Assembly (NCBI RefSeq): GCF_010723575.1
Contig: NZ_BLKZ01000002.1
Coordinates: 496,001 to 560,000 of the forward strand
Length of the DNA: 64,000 nt
Direction: 5' to 3'
Source: Mycobacterium bourgelatii
Lineage (GTDB): Bacteria > Actinomycetota > Actinomycetes > Mycobacteriales > Mycobacteriaceae
How positions within the stretch are numbered: the stretch's first letter is position 1; each line of letters opens with the position of its first letter. Below, piece by piece: positions 9,815 to 19,448 of this stretch. Below the pieces are notes generated by a model that was not told the origin of the DNA, made no database searches, and saw only the letters and a program-made list of their open reading frames with translations. Position numbers and translations under genes: made by a program.

Positions 9815-11725
9815 TCAATCCCCGCGCGGCGGCGCGGGCGGCACGTCCGGCACCGGAAGGCCGCATCGGGCCAGTTCATACAGCGGAACGCGGTCGATGC
9901 GGTACTTGGTGAACGCGTAGGAATGCAGCACGTTCGACACGAACCGGCGCAAAGTCAGCGGCGCGCGCACCGAATTCAGCACCGCCCGGGTTTCTGGGCA
10001 CTGCAGCGCCGCCTCTGCCTGGGCCACCCACTGCGGGTCCAGGTAGCCCGGCACGCCCGGGTACCACTTCACCCACGGGCCGTCGGCGATCACCCAGTCC
10101 GGGAAGAGGTTCTTGTCGTGGCCGATCCGGCCGTGTTTCAGCCGCTCGGTGTGTGCGGCCAGCGGGTTGGCCAACCCGATCTGGTCGATCACCCTGACGT
10201 CGAGGCCGACGTTCATGCCGACCATGCCCAGGTTGGTGAAAAAGACTGCGTGCTGTGGCTTTTGGTCCGGCGGGATGCCCGGGGTGCTACCGGGCGGGAT
10301 CATCGGCACCAGATCCCACTGGGTGTAGTTGCCCGACGGCAACAACAGCGCGCCCTCCGGGGTGTTGTCGATCGCGACCAGTATCGCGGCCATCCGCGGG
10401 TAGTCGAGGTAGTCGGCAGCGGTCAAGGGATGGGCGTGCCCGGTGGCCTGCGCATAGAAGCGCCGTTCGTCGACGATCCCGGCGTAGCTGACGTGGGTGG
10501 CGTCGTCGCCCATGCCCGACGAGTTGGCCGCAAACAGTGACCAGCCCGCCACCCCCAGCCAGAGCGCGGTCACTCCCCCGGCCACCCAATAACCGGTCTG
10601 ACGCGAATAGTCCTTGCCGTCCGGAATCATCACCGGAATCACCGCGACCGGCGCCAACAGACAGAACAGCGGCGCCAGCAGCACCCGGCCGTGCATGAAG
10701 TCGCCGCCCTGCCGAATCCAGTAGAGCGCCTGCAGCAGCCCGCTGACCAGGATGAAGGCCACGACGGCCGGCGGGCTCTGGACCGCCCGCGCCACTCGGC
10801 CGTACCCGGGCGCCAGCGTGGGACGAAGGTAGGACGGACGTCGCCGCGCCAGCATCAGCACGGTGCCCAACGGCACCAGCAGGACAACCGGCACCCACAG
10901 CCAATAGGGGCCGTTGAAGTTCAGCAGGTAGGTCCAGCCCTGCGACCATTTGTCGCCGGCGGCGTCCTTCGCCAAGGCGGTGCCGGGCACCAGCAGGGCG
11001 TAGTACCCCATCCGGAAGATCTGGTAGGCGACCGGCAGGAAACCGCCGGCGACGAAGATGAGCAGTCGTCGCCGCCAGGTGCGCGCCGCGATCAGCATCA
11101 TGATCAGCGCGCCCCCGCCGATCAGCGCCAGTTCGGGCCGGACCAGCACGCTGCAGCCGGCGACGAAGGCCAGGGTGCCGATGAACGCCCGGCTGTCCGG
11201 CCGCGCCCGAAGCGCCTGCGACCAGCACACCAGCATCCACCACAACAGCCCCAGGTACGCCAGCACCAACCCGCTCTCCAGGCCGGAGGTGGCGAAGTCG
11301 CGGGCCGGCGGCACCGCGATGTACACCAAGGCACCGGCCGGCAGCATGATCGCCTGCCGCCCGCGCAGGCTGGGCGCGTACAACCGGCCCGTCCCCAACA
11401 TGAGGAATGCGACGCCGAGCAGCGACAGCACCAGCGCGGCGGCCAGCGCCACATACTCCAAGCGCATCGGCTCGGCCACCCAGCTGAGCACGTAGAGGAG
11501 GTATGTCCAGATCGTCGACGTGTTCGCCTCGACCCGCTCCCCCTGGTTGAACACCGGCCCGTTGCCCGCCAGCAGGTTGCGCACCGTGCGCAGCACGATC
11601 AGTCCGTCGTCGGCGATCCAGCGGCGTTGCCAGGCGCCCCAACCGAACAGCACCGTGACAACGGCCACGCTGACCCACAGGCTGATCCGGACCGTCTTGT
11701 CGTACGGGAACGCCGGCCGGGTCAA
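9815..11725 (-). CDS. aftB: Arabinofuranosyltransferase AftB
   Basis: The protein matches M. tuberculosis AftB (Rv3805c, 627 aa) throughout, with many hydrophobic segments and a C-terminal soluble part. The stretch WIADDGLIVLRTVRNLLAGNGPVFNQGERVEANTS near the N-terminus carries the paired acidic residues expected in GT-C glycosyltransferases (written here only as a landmark: IADDGL). AftB adds the terminal beta-1,2-arabinofuranose of arabinogalactan using decaprenylphosphoryl arabinose. The start is uncertain: no ATG or GTG fits, and the first sensible codon is TTG at 11725, giving 636 residues. It sits 67 bp after ubiA, which makes the precursor of its donor. Confidence 0.9.
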   Translation of the reverse strand: MTRPAFPYDKTVRISLWVSVAVVTVLFGWGAWQRRWIADDGLIVLRTVRNLLAGNGPVFNQGERVEANTSTIWTYLLYVLSWVAEPMRLEYVALAAALVLSLLGVAFLMLGTGRLYAPSLRGRQAIMLPAGALVYIAVPPARDFATSGLESGLVLAYLGLLWWMLVCWSQALRARPDSRAFIGTLAFVAGCSVLVRPELALIGGGALIMMLIAARTWRRRLLIFVAGGFLPVAYQIFRMGYYALLVPGTALAKDAAGDKWSQGWTYLLNFNGPYWLWVPVVLLVPLGTVLMLARRRPSYLRPTLAPGYGRVARAVQSPPAVVAFILVSGLLQALYWIRQGGDFMHGRVLLAPLFCLLAPVAVIPVMIPDGKDYSRQTGYWVAGGVTALWLGVAGWSLFAANSSGMGDDATHVSYAGIVDERRFYAQATGHAHPLTAADYLDYPRMAAILVAIDNTPEGALLLPSGNYTQWDLVPMIPPGSTPGIPPDQKPQHAVFFTNLGMVGMNVGLDVRVIDQIGLANPLAAHTERLKHGRIGHDKNLFPDWVIADGPWVKWYPGVPGYLDPQWVAQAEAALQCPETRAVLNSVRAPLTLRRFVSNVLHSYAFTKYRIDRVPLYELARCGLPVPDVPPAPPRGD

Positions 11726-11792
11726 TTTGAGCGCAGGCCGAGCGAGCTTCGCGGGCGCCAGCCCACGAAGCTGCAGCGCCTTGAATCTCTCG

Positions 11793-12710
11793 CTAGCCGA
11801 AGGCAACAGCAGCACCGACGGTCCCGATCCACGCCAACGCAAGAAGCTGCAGGACCCGGTCGCGCAACGCGATGTCCTCAGGTTCACCGGCCAGCCCGCC
11901 GTCGACGTCGACGGCGTACCGCAGGATGGCGATGGTGAACGGGACCATCGATACGGCGAACCAACCCGCCGAGCCCTGGTCACGGTCGAAGGCCCACAGC
12001 CCGTAGCAGACCACCACAGCGGTGGCTGAAAGCGTCCAGACGAAGCGCAGGTATGTGCTCGTGTAGCTTTCGAGCGCCTTGCGGATCGCCGCGCCGGTGC
12101 GCTCGGTCAGCTGTAGCTCGGCGTAGCGCTTGCCGGCGACCATGAACAGCGACGCGAACGCCGCCGTCAGCAAAAACCATTGGGACAGCTGGGTATTGGT
12201 GGCCGCGCCCCCGGCGATGGCCCGCAGCAGATACGCCGACGACACGATGCAGATGTCCATCACCGCTTGGTGTTTGAGGCCGAAGCAATACGCCAGCTGC
12301 ATGGCGAGGTAGACCGCCATCACCACCGCCAGGTGCGGCGTCAACCACCAGGACACGGCCAGCGAGGCCACGCCGAGCGCCGCCGCGAGGACGTACGCGA
12401 GCCACTCGGGCACCACGCCGGCCGCGATCGGGCGATACCGCTTGGTCGGGTGCTCGCGATCGGCCTCGACGTCGCGTACGTCGTTGATCAGGTAGATCGA
12501 GGAAGCGGCCAGGCTGAACACCACGAAGGCCACCCCCACCTGGACCGCCAGGTGGCTGAGGTCGTATTGCACCCCGCGGCCCGCCGCGCTCAGCGGCGCC
12601 GCCAAGACCAGGACGTTCTTCACCCACTGGCGGGGGCGGATCGCTTTGATCACCCCGGCGACCAGGTTCGTCGGCGGTCCGGTCACGGGGGGAGCCAGGT
12701 CTTCACTCAA
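11793..12710 (-). CDS. ubiA: Decaprenyl-phosphate phosphoribosyltransferase (DPPR synthase)
   Basis: The 305-residue UbiA-superfamily membrane protein matches Rv3806c. The metal-binding motif NDVRDVEAD is at residues 76-84, followed by about eight further hydrophobic segments. It transfers phosphoribose from PRPP to decaprenyl phosphate, the first committed step to the arabinose donor used by AftB and the Emb enzymes. Its ATG overlaps the stop of the PAP2 gene by 4 bp, indicating translational coupling. Confidence 0.96.
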   Translation of the reverse strand: MSEDLAPPVTGPPTNLVAGVIKAIRPRQWVKNVLVLAAPLSAAGRGVQYDLSHLAVQVGVAFVVFSLAASSIYLINDVRDVEADREHPTKRYRPIAAGVVPEWLAYVLAAALGVASLAVSWWLTPHLAVVMAVYLAMQLAYCFGLKHQAVMDICIVSSAYLLRAIAGGAATNTQLSQWFLLTAAFASLFMVAGKRYAELQLTERTGAAIRKALESYTSTYLRFVWTLSATAVVVCYGLWAFDRDQGSAGWFAVSMVPFTIAILRYAVDVDGGLAGEPEDIALRDRVLQLLALAWIGTVGAAVAFG

Positions 12711-13285
12711 CGGGCCGTACCTCCTTGCAGACGTCCCTGCAGACCGTTGTCCACGCGCACGGCAACGCCCGCGACGGCGGCGCCGAGCGCCACACCTGCG
12801 GCCACGTCACTCGGGTAGTGCACCCCGGCAAGTATTCGCGACAGCGCCATCGGCGGCACCAAGAGCGGCACCAGCGGCAATCCGGTTGCCCTGCTCAGCA
12901 AGATGGCGGCGGCGGTGGTGGAGGTGGCGTGCGCGGACGGAAAGCTCAGCTGACTGGGCACCCCGACGTTGACCGCGACGGCGGGATGGCGCGGCCGTTG
13001 GCGTCGCACCACCCGCTTGACCACCACCGCTGCCGCATGGGCGGCGAAACTGCCCACCGCGGCCACCAGCCAGTCCCGTCGGGATCCAAAGCGGCGCGGC
13101 GCCACGACCGCGCCCAGTAGCGACACGATGACCCAGCCGAGGCTGTGTTCGCCGAAGTGCGACAGCGCCCGCGCCGCGGGCAACACTCCGGGGCGGTGGG
13201 CCAGTGCGGACTGGACGGCCACCATCGCGGCGATTTCCCCGCTTGGCGGCTCCCCCACCGGATCTAACGGCTCGGCGTCAGCCAT
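12707..13285 (-). CDS. PAP2-family phosphatase (Rv3807c orthologue)
   Basis: The ATG at 13285 gives a 192-residue membrane protein; a longer frame upstream lies inside glfT2 and is not coding. The three PAP2 motifs are visible as KRVVRRQRP, PSAHAT and SRILAGVHYPSD. It lies between glfT2 (8-bp overlap) and ubiA (4-bp overlap). From this position it is the candidate decaprenylphosphoryl-5-phosphoribose phosphatase that removes the 5-phosphate made by UbiA; that role is inferred from family and context. Confidence 0.9.
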   Translation of the reverse strand: MADAEPLDPVGEPPSGEIAAMVAVQSALAHRPGVLPAARALSHFGEHSLGWVIVSLLGAVVAPRRFGSRRDWLVAAVGSFAAHAAAVVVKRVVRRQRPRHPAVAVNVGVPSQLSFPSAHATSTTAAAILLSRATGLPLVPLLVPPMALSRILAGVHYPSDVAAGVALGAAVAGVAVRVDNGLQGRLQGGTAR

Positions 13286-15176
13286 GCTTTGCTGCCGCGT
13301 CGCCCGCCGGTAGCAGCACCGACTCCCACTTCTGCTTGCTGGACAGCACGGGCAGCGCATCCCGGTACGTCTTGCGCATCTCGTCGAATCGACGCAACAG
13401 CTGGCGCTGGCGGCGCAGCGACGCGAGCAGCAACGAGAACATCTTGGCCCGGTCGCGCTGCCGGTAGACCACCCCGCACCCATCGGCGGTGGTGACGGTC
13501 ACGCCGTCGACGGTGCACAGCCGGAACCACCGGGCGTCCTGGGTCGGCACGTTGTACTCGGGACGCTGGTGCGCAGCCGGGTCGGCGGCCTTGAGGTTGT
13601 GCAGAATCCCCCGGGCCAGCCGGTAGCTGATCGACACCGGATTCACCGGCGGCTTCATCTCCCTTGTGCGGTTCGATGGTGGCGGCAGCTCGGTCGCCGC
13701 CGGCAGCACCACTGCGTCGGGGTACTCCTTGCGCAGTCGATGTACCTCCGGCAACCCGGATTCCAGGATGGAGAAGATGTGCTCGGGTCCGGCCAGGAAG
13801 TCGTCGATGGCCCGGTTCTGAATCGCCACCGTTGAATATTCAAGGCAGGCAAGGTGTTTCAGAGTCGCCTTGAGGTGGCTGCGGACCAGGCCGCGGACGT
13901 CGCCGTCCCAGTGCATCGCCGCGACCACCAGCCGGTTGCGCAGGTGGAAGTAGGCCTGCCAGTCGATGGCGTCGTCCTTGTCGCTCCAGGCCATGTGCCA
14001 GATCGCCGCGCCGGGCAGCGTGGCGGTGGGGTAGCCGTGTTCGGCGGCCCGCAGCCCGTAGTCGGCGTCGTCCCACTTGATGAACAACGGCAGCGGCTGG
14101 CCCAGCTCTTCGGCCACCTGCCGCGGGATCATGCACGTCCACCAGCCGTTGTAGTCGACGTCGATGCGCCGGTGCAGCAGCTTGCTCTTCTCGTCTTTGT
14201 CGTTGAGCGGGTATTCGGCGAAGTCGTGGTCGTATTCGGTGTGCGGTGCCGCGGTCCACATGAAGTTGGACCGGTCCACGACCTCGCCCATGATGTGCAG
14301 GTGCGACGGCTCCTGCAGGTTCAGCATCTGGCCGCCCACCAGCATCGGGGTCTTGGCGAACCGACTCAGCGCGAGCACCCGCAGGATCGAGTCCGGCTCG
14401 ATGCGGATGTCGTCGTCCATGAACAGGATCTGTTGGCAGTCGGTGTTTTTCAGCGCCTCGTACATGACCCGGCTGTAGCCGCCGGAGCCACCTAGGTTGG
14501 GTTGGTCGTGAATGGAGAGCCGGTTGCCCAGCCGCGCGGACGCGACCGGGAAGTCCGGATGGTCGCGCACCTTGCGGGTGCCCTGGTCCGGCACGATCAC
14601 CGCACCGATCACCTCGTCGACCAACGGGTCGGCGGTCAGTTCGAGCAGCGCGTTGGCGCAGTCCGCGGGCCGGTTGAACGTCGGGATCCCGACGGCGACG
14701 TTGGCGTGCCCCGGCGCTGGGATGGGTGCGTACCAGCCGCCGCTGTGCAGAGTGACATCGGTGTCGGTGGTGATGTCGAACCAGATCCAGCCGCCGTCTT
14801 CGAACGGCTTCAACGGCACCTCGACCTCGACGGTCGCGGGAGTCTCTTCGCTGCCGACGAAGCTGCGGCCTCCGATGGAGATCCGCGCCCCGGTGGCCTT
14901 GGTCCGGTAGAGGTCGACGCGGCCGGAGCCGGACAGTTCGACGCGCAGCACCACGGACTCGCAGATCGACCAGCGCCGCCAGTAGCTGGCCGGGAAGGCG
15001 TTGAAGTACGTCGCGAACGACACTTCGGATTCCTTGCCGATCTCCAGCGACGTGCGACTGGTGGCGTGGGCCCGCCGGGCGTTGGTGGTCGACTCCTCGA
15101 GGTACAGCTTGCGTACGTCGAGGGGTTCACCGGGCCGCGGCAGGATTATTCGGGAAATCAGGCTTACGGCAGTCAT
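13278..15176 (-). CDS. glfT2: Galactofuranosyltransferase GlfT2
   Basis: The start at 15176 (MTAVSLISRIILPRPGEPLD) gives 632 residues and lines up with M. tuberculosis GlfT2 (637 aa); the frame is open further upstream inside glf. It has an N-terminal beta-sandwich and a GT-A domain with the metal-binding DDD at residues 254-256, WDDADYG with catalytic Asp370, and His394 in IWHMAW. It polymerises the alternating beta-1,5/1,6 galactan of the cell wall on the inner membrane face from UDP-galactofuranose. Its ATG overlaps the glf stop in TGATG. Confidence 0.97.
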   Translation of the reverse strand: MTAVSLISRIILPRPGEPLDVRKLYLEESTTNARRAHATSRTSLEIGKESEVSFATYFNAFPASYWRRWSICESVVLRVELSGSGRVDLYRTKATGARISIGGRSFVGSEETPATVEVEVPLKPFEDGGWIWFDITTDTDVTLHSGGWYAPIPAPGHANVAVGIPTFNRPADCANALLELTADPLVDEVIGAVIVPDQGTRKVRDHPDFPVASARLGNRLSIHDQPNLGGSGGYSRVMYEALKNTDCQQILFMDDDIRIEPDSILRVLALSRFAKTPMLVGGQMLNLQEPSHLHIMGEVVDRSNFMWTAAPHTEYDHDFAEYPLNDKDEKSKLLHRRIDVDYNGWWTCMIPRQVAEELGQPLPLFIKWDDADYGLRAAEHGYPTATLPGAAIWHMAWSDKDDAIDWQAYFHLRNRLVVAAMHWDGDVRGLVRSHLKATLKHLACLEYSTVAIQNRAIDDFLAGPEHIFSILESGLPEVHRLRKEYPDAVVLPAATELPPPSNRTREMKPPVNPVSISYRLARGILHNLKAADPAAHQRPEYNVPTQDARWFRLCTVDGVTVTTADGCGVVYRQRDRAKMFSLLLASLRRQRQLLRRFDEMRKTYRDALPVLSSKQKWESVLLPAGDAAAKHG

Positions 15177-16432
15177 CAGGAGGGTTCTCCGGTCGGTGAC
15201 GATGCAGGCCGCGCAGCGGCCTGAGGTGGAGGCGGCCCATCCGCCTCCGCTAGCGGCACGCCGTCGCGCAGGTGGGGCGCAAGGACGTTGTCGTACATGT
15301 TCAAGGCGCTGGCAATGGCCATGTGCATATCCAGGTATTGATAAGTACCCAAACGGCCGCCGAATAGGACCTTCGCCGAAGCCGTCTCGGCCTTGGCTCT
15401 GGCCCGATACGCGGCCAGCAGCGCACGGTCGCCTTCGGTGTTGATCGGATAGTAGGGCTCGTCGTCGTCTTTGGCGAAGCGGGAGTACTCGCGCATGATG
15501 ACCGTCTTGTCGGTCGGGTAACTGCGCTCGGGGTGGAAGTGCCGGAACTCGTGGATGCGGGTGTAGGGCACGTCGAGGTCGTTGTAGTTCATCACCGGGG
15601 TGCCCTGAAAATCCCCGGTCGGGAGCACTTCCAGTTCGAAGTCCAAGGTGCGCCAGCCCAGCCGTCCCTCGGCGTAGTCGAAGTAGCGATCCAACGGGCC
15701 GGTGTACACGACGGGTGCCTCCGGGTTGGCCGCGCGCAGTTCGTCGCGAACCTCGAACCAGTCCGTGTCCAGTCGCACCTCGATGCGCTCGTCGGCGGCC
15801 ATGTTCTTCAGCCAGGCCGTGTAACCGTCGACCGGCAGGCCCTCGTAGGTGTCGTTGAAGTAGCGGTTGTCGAAGGTGTAGCGCACGGGCAGCCGGGTGA
15901 TGTTGGCCGCCGGCAGCTCTTTGGGGTCGGTTTGCCACTGCTTGGCGGTGTATCCCTTGACGAACGCCTCGTAGAGCGGCCGGCCGATCAGCGAGATGGC
16001 CTTTTCCTCGAGGTTCTGCGCGTCGGCCGTGTCGATCTCAGCGGCCTGTTCGGCGATCAGCTTGCGCGCCTCGTCGGGCGAGAAGTATCTGCCGAAGAAC
16101 TGCGAGACCAGGCCCAGGCCCATCGGGAACTGGTAGGCCTGCCCGTTGTGCATGGCGTAGACGCGGTGCTGGTACCCGGTGAAGTCGGTGAACTGCCGCA
16201 CGTAGTCCCACACCTTCTTATTAGAGGTATGGAAAAGATGCGCGCCGTACTTGTGGACCTCGATGCCGGTTTGCGGCTCGGACTCGGAATAGGCATTGCC
16301 GCCGATGTGCGGTCGCCGCTCCACGACGAGTACGCGCTTGCCCAGCTGGGTAGCAACGCGCTCGGCGACGGTCAGGCCGAAAAATCCGGAGCCGACAACA
16401 TAGAGGTCAAAGCGACCAGAAGGTGAAGTCAT
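15176..16432 (-). CDS. glf: UDP-galactopyranose mutase
   Basis: The 418-residue flavoprotein has the N-terminal dinucleotide fold VGSGFFGLT (residues 13-21), the RRPHIGGN loop and the conserved YKYGAH-type segment HKYGAHLFHT. It converts UDP-galactopyranose to UDP-galactofuranose, the substrate of the next gene, glfT2. It is the first gene of this minus-strand wall block and faces erp across a 214-bp divergent region (16433-16646) that should hold both promoters. The C-terminus is longer and proline-rich compared with M. tuberculosis (399 aa). Confidence 0.97.
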   Translation of the reverse strand: MTSPSGRFDLYVVGSGFFGLTVAERVATQLGKRVLVVERRPHIGGNAYSESEPQTGIEVHKYGAHLFHTSNKKVWDYVRQFTDFTGYQHRVYAMHNGQAYQFPMGLGLVSQFFGRYFSPDEARKLIAEQAAEIDTADAQNLEEKAISLIGRPLYEAFVKGYTAKQWQTDPKELPAANITRLPVRYTFDNRYFNDTYEGLPVDGYTAWLKNMAADERIEVRLDTDWFEVRDELRAANPEAPVVYTGPLDRYFDYAEGRLGWRTLDFELEVLPTGDFQGTPVMNYNDLDVPYTRIHEFRHFHPERSYPTDKTVIMREYSRFAKDDDEPYYPINTEGDRALLAAYRARAKAETASAKVLFGGRLGTYQYLDMHMAIASALNMYDNVLAPHLRDGVPLAEADGPPPPQAAARPASSPTGEPS

Positions 16433-16646
16433 CGGTTGCCTAGGGTATCTGACCTTGCTGCCAAAACCCGCTTGCGGCGACGTCCCACGCGAGGTTCATC
16501 ACACGTCACGCTTATGAACCGCTCCCGTAGCGATTGCCTCACGATTCGATCTCGCCACTCTAGTCACATGAATCTCACTCGTACCATCGATCCTGTGGGT
16601 TTGAGCTGACGCCACATCTGTAATTTCAAATGCTTAGGAGACTTTC

Positions 16647-17597
16647 GTGCCGAACCGACGCCGACGCAAGCTTTCGAAAGCCATGAGCGCGGTCGCAGCC
16701 CTGGCAGTCGCAAGTCCGTGTGCATACTTCCTCGTCTACTCAGCGACCGAGGCCAACAAGCCAACGGAGCACCACGAGTTCAAGCAGGCCGCCAACATCG
16801 CTGACCTGCCGAACGAGCTGATCGGGGCGCTCTCGCAGGGGTTGTCGCAGTTCGGGATCAACATTCCACCGGTGCCCGCGCTGGGCACCACCGGAACCAC
16901 CGGTCTGGGCACGACCCCCGGCCTGGGCACCAGCCCTGGTCTGGGCGTCAGTCCGGGCCTCGGCACCACCCCTGGGCTCGGGACGACCCCCGGCCTCACC
17001 AGTCCGAGCCTGGCTAGCCCTGGCCTGCCCCCGGTGGACCCGTACGGAACGGTCGGTGCGCCGGGAGCCACGCTGTCGCCGACTACGGGCCTGCCCGCAA
17101 CCGGCCTACCCACCGCGGGCCTGCCGGCCGCCGGAGTCGACCCCTCGCTCACCAGCCCGGTCGGCATCGCGCCCGGTGCCGCCACCGGCCTCGGCGAGGT
17201 GCCCATCACCACTCCGGTCGGACTGGACCCCGGCCTCGATGGCACGTACCCGATCCTGGGTGACCCGTCATTGGGCGCCGGCACGGGCCTTTACCCGGTG
17301 ACGCCCACCGGCGGCGCAGGCGGCAGCAGCGGCGGCGGACTCGTCAACGACGTCATGCAATTGGCGAACCAGTTGGGCGCCACTCAGGCGATCGACCTGA
17401 TCAAGGGCCTGGTCATGCCGGCGATGATGCAGGGCATCCAAAACGCCGGCGGGGCCGCTCCGGCGGGCGCCGCACCTGCCATTCCTGGCGCGCCGGCGCT
17501 GCCGGTCCCCGGCGCACCCGCGGTGCCCGGTGCACCGGCCGTGGCGGCGGCGGTGCCCGCAGCTCCCGCCCCCACGGACCTCATCCCGGTCACCTAA
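16647..17597 (+). CDS. erp: Exported repetitive protein Erp (PirG)
   Basis: A GTG start at 16647 follows AGGAG. The 316-residue protein has a basic N-terminus and a signal peptide (to about residue 32), a conserved domain, then a central block of PGL(G/T)TS/TT-type repeats (about residues 80-120), a Pro/Gly-rich region and a C-terminal hydrophobic Ala/Pro/Gly segment. This is the known layout of Erp (Rv3810), a surface-exposed virulence protein. The repeat number and type vary between species, and the repeats here differ from the PGLTS form of M. tuberculosis. Confidence 0.94.
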   Translation: MPNRRRRKLSKAMSAVAALAVASPCAYFLVYSATEANKPTEHHEFKQAANIADLPNELIGALSQGLSQFGINIPPVPALGTTGTTGLGTTPGLGTSPGLGVSPGLGTTPGLGTTPGLTSPSLASPGLPPVDPYGTVGAPGATLSPTTGLPATGLPTAGLPAAGVDPSLTSPVGIAPGAATGLGEVPITTPVGLDPGLDGTYPILGDPSLGAGTGLYPVTPTGGAGGSSGGGLVNDVMQLANQLGATQAIDLIKGLVMPAMMQGIQNAGGAAPAGAAPAIPGAPALPVPGAPAVPGAPAVAAAVPAAPAPTDLIPVT

Positions 17598-17619
17598 CAA
17601 CTCCACCGACCTGTCACCT

Positions 17620-17682
17620 GACGACACCGCAGAGTCACGCTCGGCAACCCCCGCCCAGCACCTAATCCTCTGCGGTGTCGTC
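17620..17682 (+). terminator. Long hairpin after erp
   Basis: A perfect 15-bp inverted repeat, GACGACACCGCAGAG at 17620-17634 with its complement at 17668-17682, encloses a 33-nt loop. It starts 23 bp after the erp stop. It probably ends or protects the erp transcript, although the loop is long for an intrinsic terminator and a regulatory role is possible. Confidence 0.5.
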
Positions 17683-17751
17683 GACATGTTTGGTCCCACA
17701 AATGCCGTGTCGTCTCACGTGAAACATTAGGCACACAAGTAACATCGCCTG

Positions 17752-19416
17752 GTGCTCTCCCGTAGCCGCGCACCGACGATGCTGCTCACCGCTGTAGCGA
17801 CAACGGTGGTCATCGTCTCGGGGCTGCTGCACACCCCGCCCTTCGGGAACAACCACGCGCGGCCGACCACGAACCAAGACACTCGGCTCAACGAGCAGCC
17901 GCTGGTGGGACTCGGTGGCGGCGAGACCGTGCGCGAACTCACCCAGGACACCCCGTTCTCCCTGGTCGCGCTCACCGGCGACCTGTCCGGCACCTCCACC
18001 CGGGTGCGCGCGAAGAGGCCGGACGGGTCGTGGGGACCCTGGTACCAGGCCGAGTACGAGACTGCAACGCTAGACGCCGTCGACGGCACCGGCGGCGGTG
18101 CGGAGGAGGCCCGGGGGACCTCTCCGGTGTTCGTCGGCAGCACAACGACCGTGCAGATCGCGGTGACCCGCCCGGCGGACGCTCCGGTGACGCAGGCCCC
18201 GCCCGGGTCGTCTCCTTCGTCGCACGACTCCTCGCGTGACAGGGGTCTCGGTTACCGTCCCGCCACCAAGGAACAGCCCTTCGGGCAGAACTTGTCCGCC
18301 ATCCTGATCTCCCCGCCGCCGCTGGCGCCGTCCGAAATCCACTGGACGCCGCCGACCGGGGTGACCATGCCGGGCCAGGCGCCGCCGATCATCAGCCGAG
18401 CGGAATGGGGTGCCGACGAGTCACTGCGCTGCGGAAGCCCGCGGTACGACAGGGGAGTACGCGCCGCCGTCGTCCACCACACCGCGGGCAGCAACGACTA
18501 CTCGCCGCTGGAATCCGCCGGGATCGTCAAGGCGATTTACACGTATCACAGCAAGACCCTGGGCTGGTGCGACATCGCCTATAACGCGCTGGTCGACAAG
18601 TACGGCCAGGTGTTCGAGGGCAGCGCCGGCGGGCTCACCAAGGCGGTCGAGGCCTCCCACACCGGGGGCTTCAACCGCGACACCTGGGGTGTGGCGATGC
18701 TCGGCAATTTCGATGACATGCCGCCCACGCCGGTCCAACTGCGTGCCGTCGGCCGGCTGTTGGGCTGGCGGCTGAGCCTCAACGACGTCGACCCCAAGGG
18801 CGAGGTGGACCTGCAATCGGCGGGCAGTTCCTACACCGTGTTCCCGGCCGGTGCGGTGGCCAAGTTGCCGACGATCTTCTCGCACCGCGACGTCAGCAAC
18901 ACCCACTGTCCCGGCAATGCCGCCTACGGACTGATGGACGAGATCCGCGAAATCGCGGCGCATGTCAACGATCCGCCGCCAGAGCTGATCAAAGCGCTGG
19001 AGGGCGGCGCGATCTACCAGCACTGGCAGGAAATGGGCGGGATGAAGAGCTATCTCGGACCCCCGACCTCAGCGGAGGCCGACGCCGAGGGCGACGCCGT
19101 CTTTGTGACCTTCGGCAAGGGCGCGATGTACTGGTCGCCGGCGACCGGCCCGCAACCGATCACCGGCGCGCTCTATGACGCCTGGGCGTCACTGAGCTAC
19201 GAACGCGGCCCGCTCGGGTTGCCGACCGGCGCCGAATTCCAGGAGCCGCTGTACATCGCCCAGAACTTCCAGCACGGCACGCTGAACTTCGAGCGGCTCA
19301 CCGGCAACGTCTTCGCGGTCGTCGACGGGATCAGTACGCCGGTGGTCACCCAACCGCCCGCCGGTTCGACGGTGCCGGCCGAGCACTTCACGCCGCCGAC
19401 GAATCCGGAGCCCTGA
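17752..19416 (+). CDS. N-acetylmuramoyl-L-alanine amidase domain protein with LGFP-type repeats (Rv3811 orthologue)
   Basis: A GTG start gives 554 residues (M. tuberculosis Rv3811 is 539). An N-terminal signal/anchor segment precedes a variable domain. A PGRP/amidase_2 domain follows (about residues 215-400), starting at ISRAEWGADESLRC, with zinc ligands in VVHHTAG, FSHRDV and NTHCPG. The C-terminal ~150 residues contain LGFP-like repeats (SYLGPPTSAEAD, RGPLGLPTGAEF) known to bind the arabinogalactan-peptidoglycan wall. It should be an exported peptidoglycan amidase. Confidence 0.9.
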   Translation: MLSRSRAPTMLLTAVATTVVIVSGLLHTPPFGNNHARPTTNQDTRLNEQPLVGLGGGETVRELTQDTPFSLVALTGDLSGTSTRVRAKRPDGSWGPWYQAEYETATLDAVDGTGGGAEEARGTSPVFVGSTTTVQIAVTRPADAPVTQAPPGSSPSSHDSSRDRGLGYRPATKEQPFGQNLSAILISPPPLAPSEIHWTPPTGVTMPGQAPPIISRAEWGADESLRCGSPRYDRGVRAAVVHHTAGSNDYSPLESAGIVKAIYTYHSKTLGWCDIAYNALVDKYGQVFEGSAGGLTKAVEASHTGGFNRDTWGVAMLGNFDDMPPTPVQLRAVGRLLGWRLSLNDVDPKGEVDLQSAGSSYTVFPAGAVAKLPTIFSHRDVSNTHCPGNAAYGLMDEIREIAAHVNDPPPELIKALEGGAIYQHWQEMGGMKSYLGPPTSAEADAEGDAVFVTFGKGAMYWSPATGPQPITGALYDAWASLSYERGPLGLPTGAEFQEPLYIAQNFQHGTLNFERLTGNVFAVVDGISTPVVTQPPAGSTVPAEHFTPPTNPEP

Positions 19417-19448
19417 GTCAGCTGCCCACTGGCGCTAGTCTGCGTCGT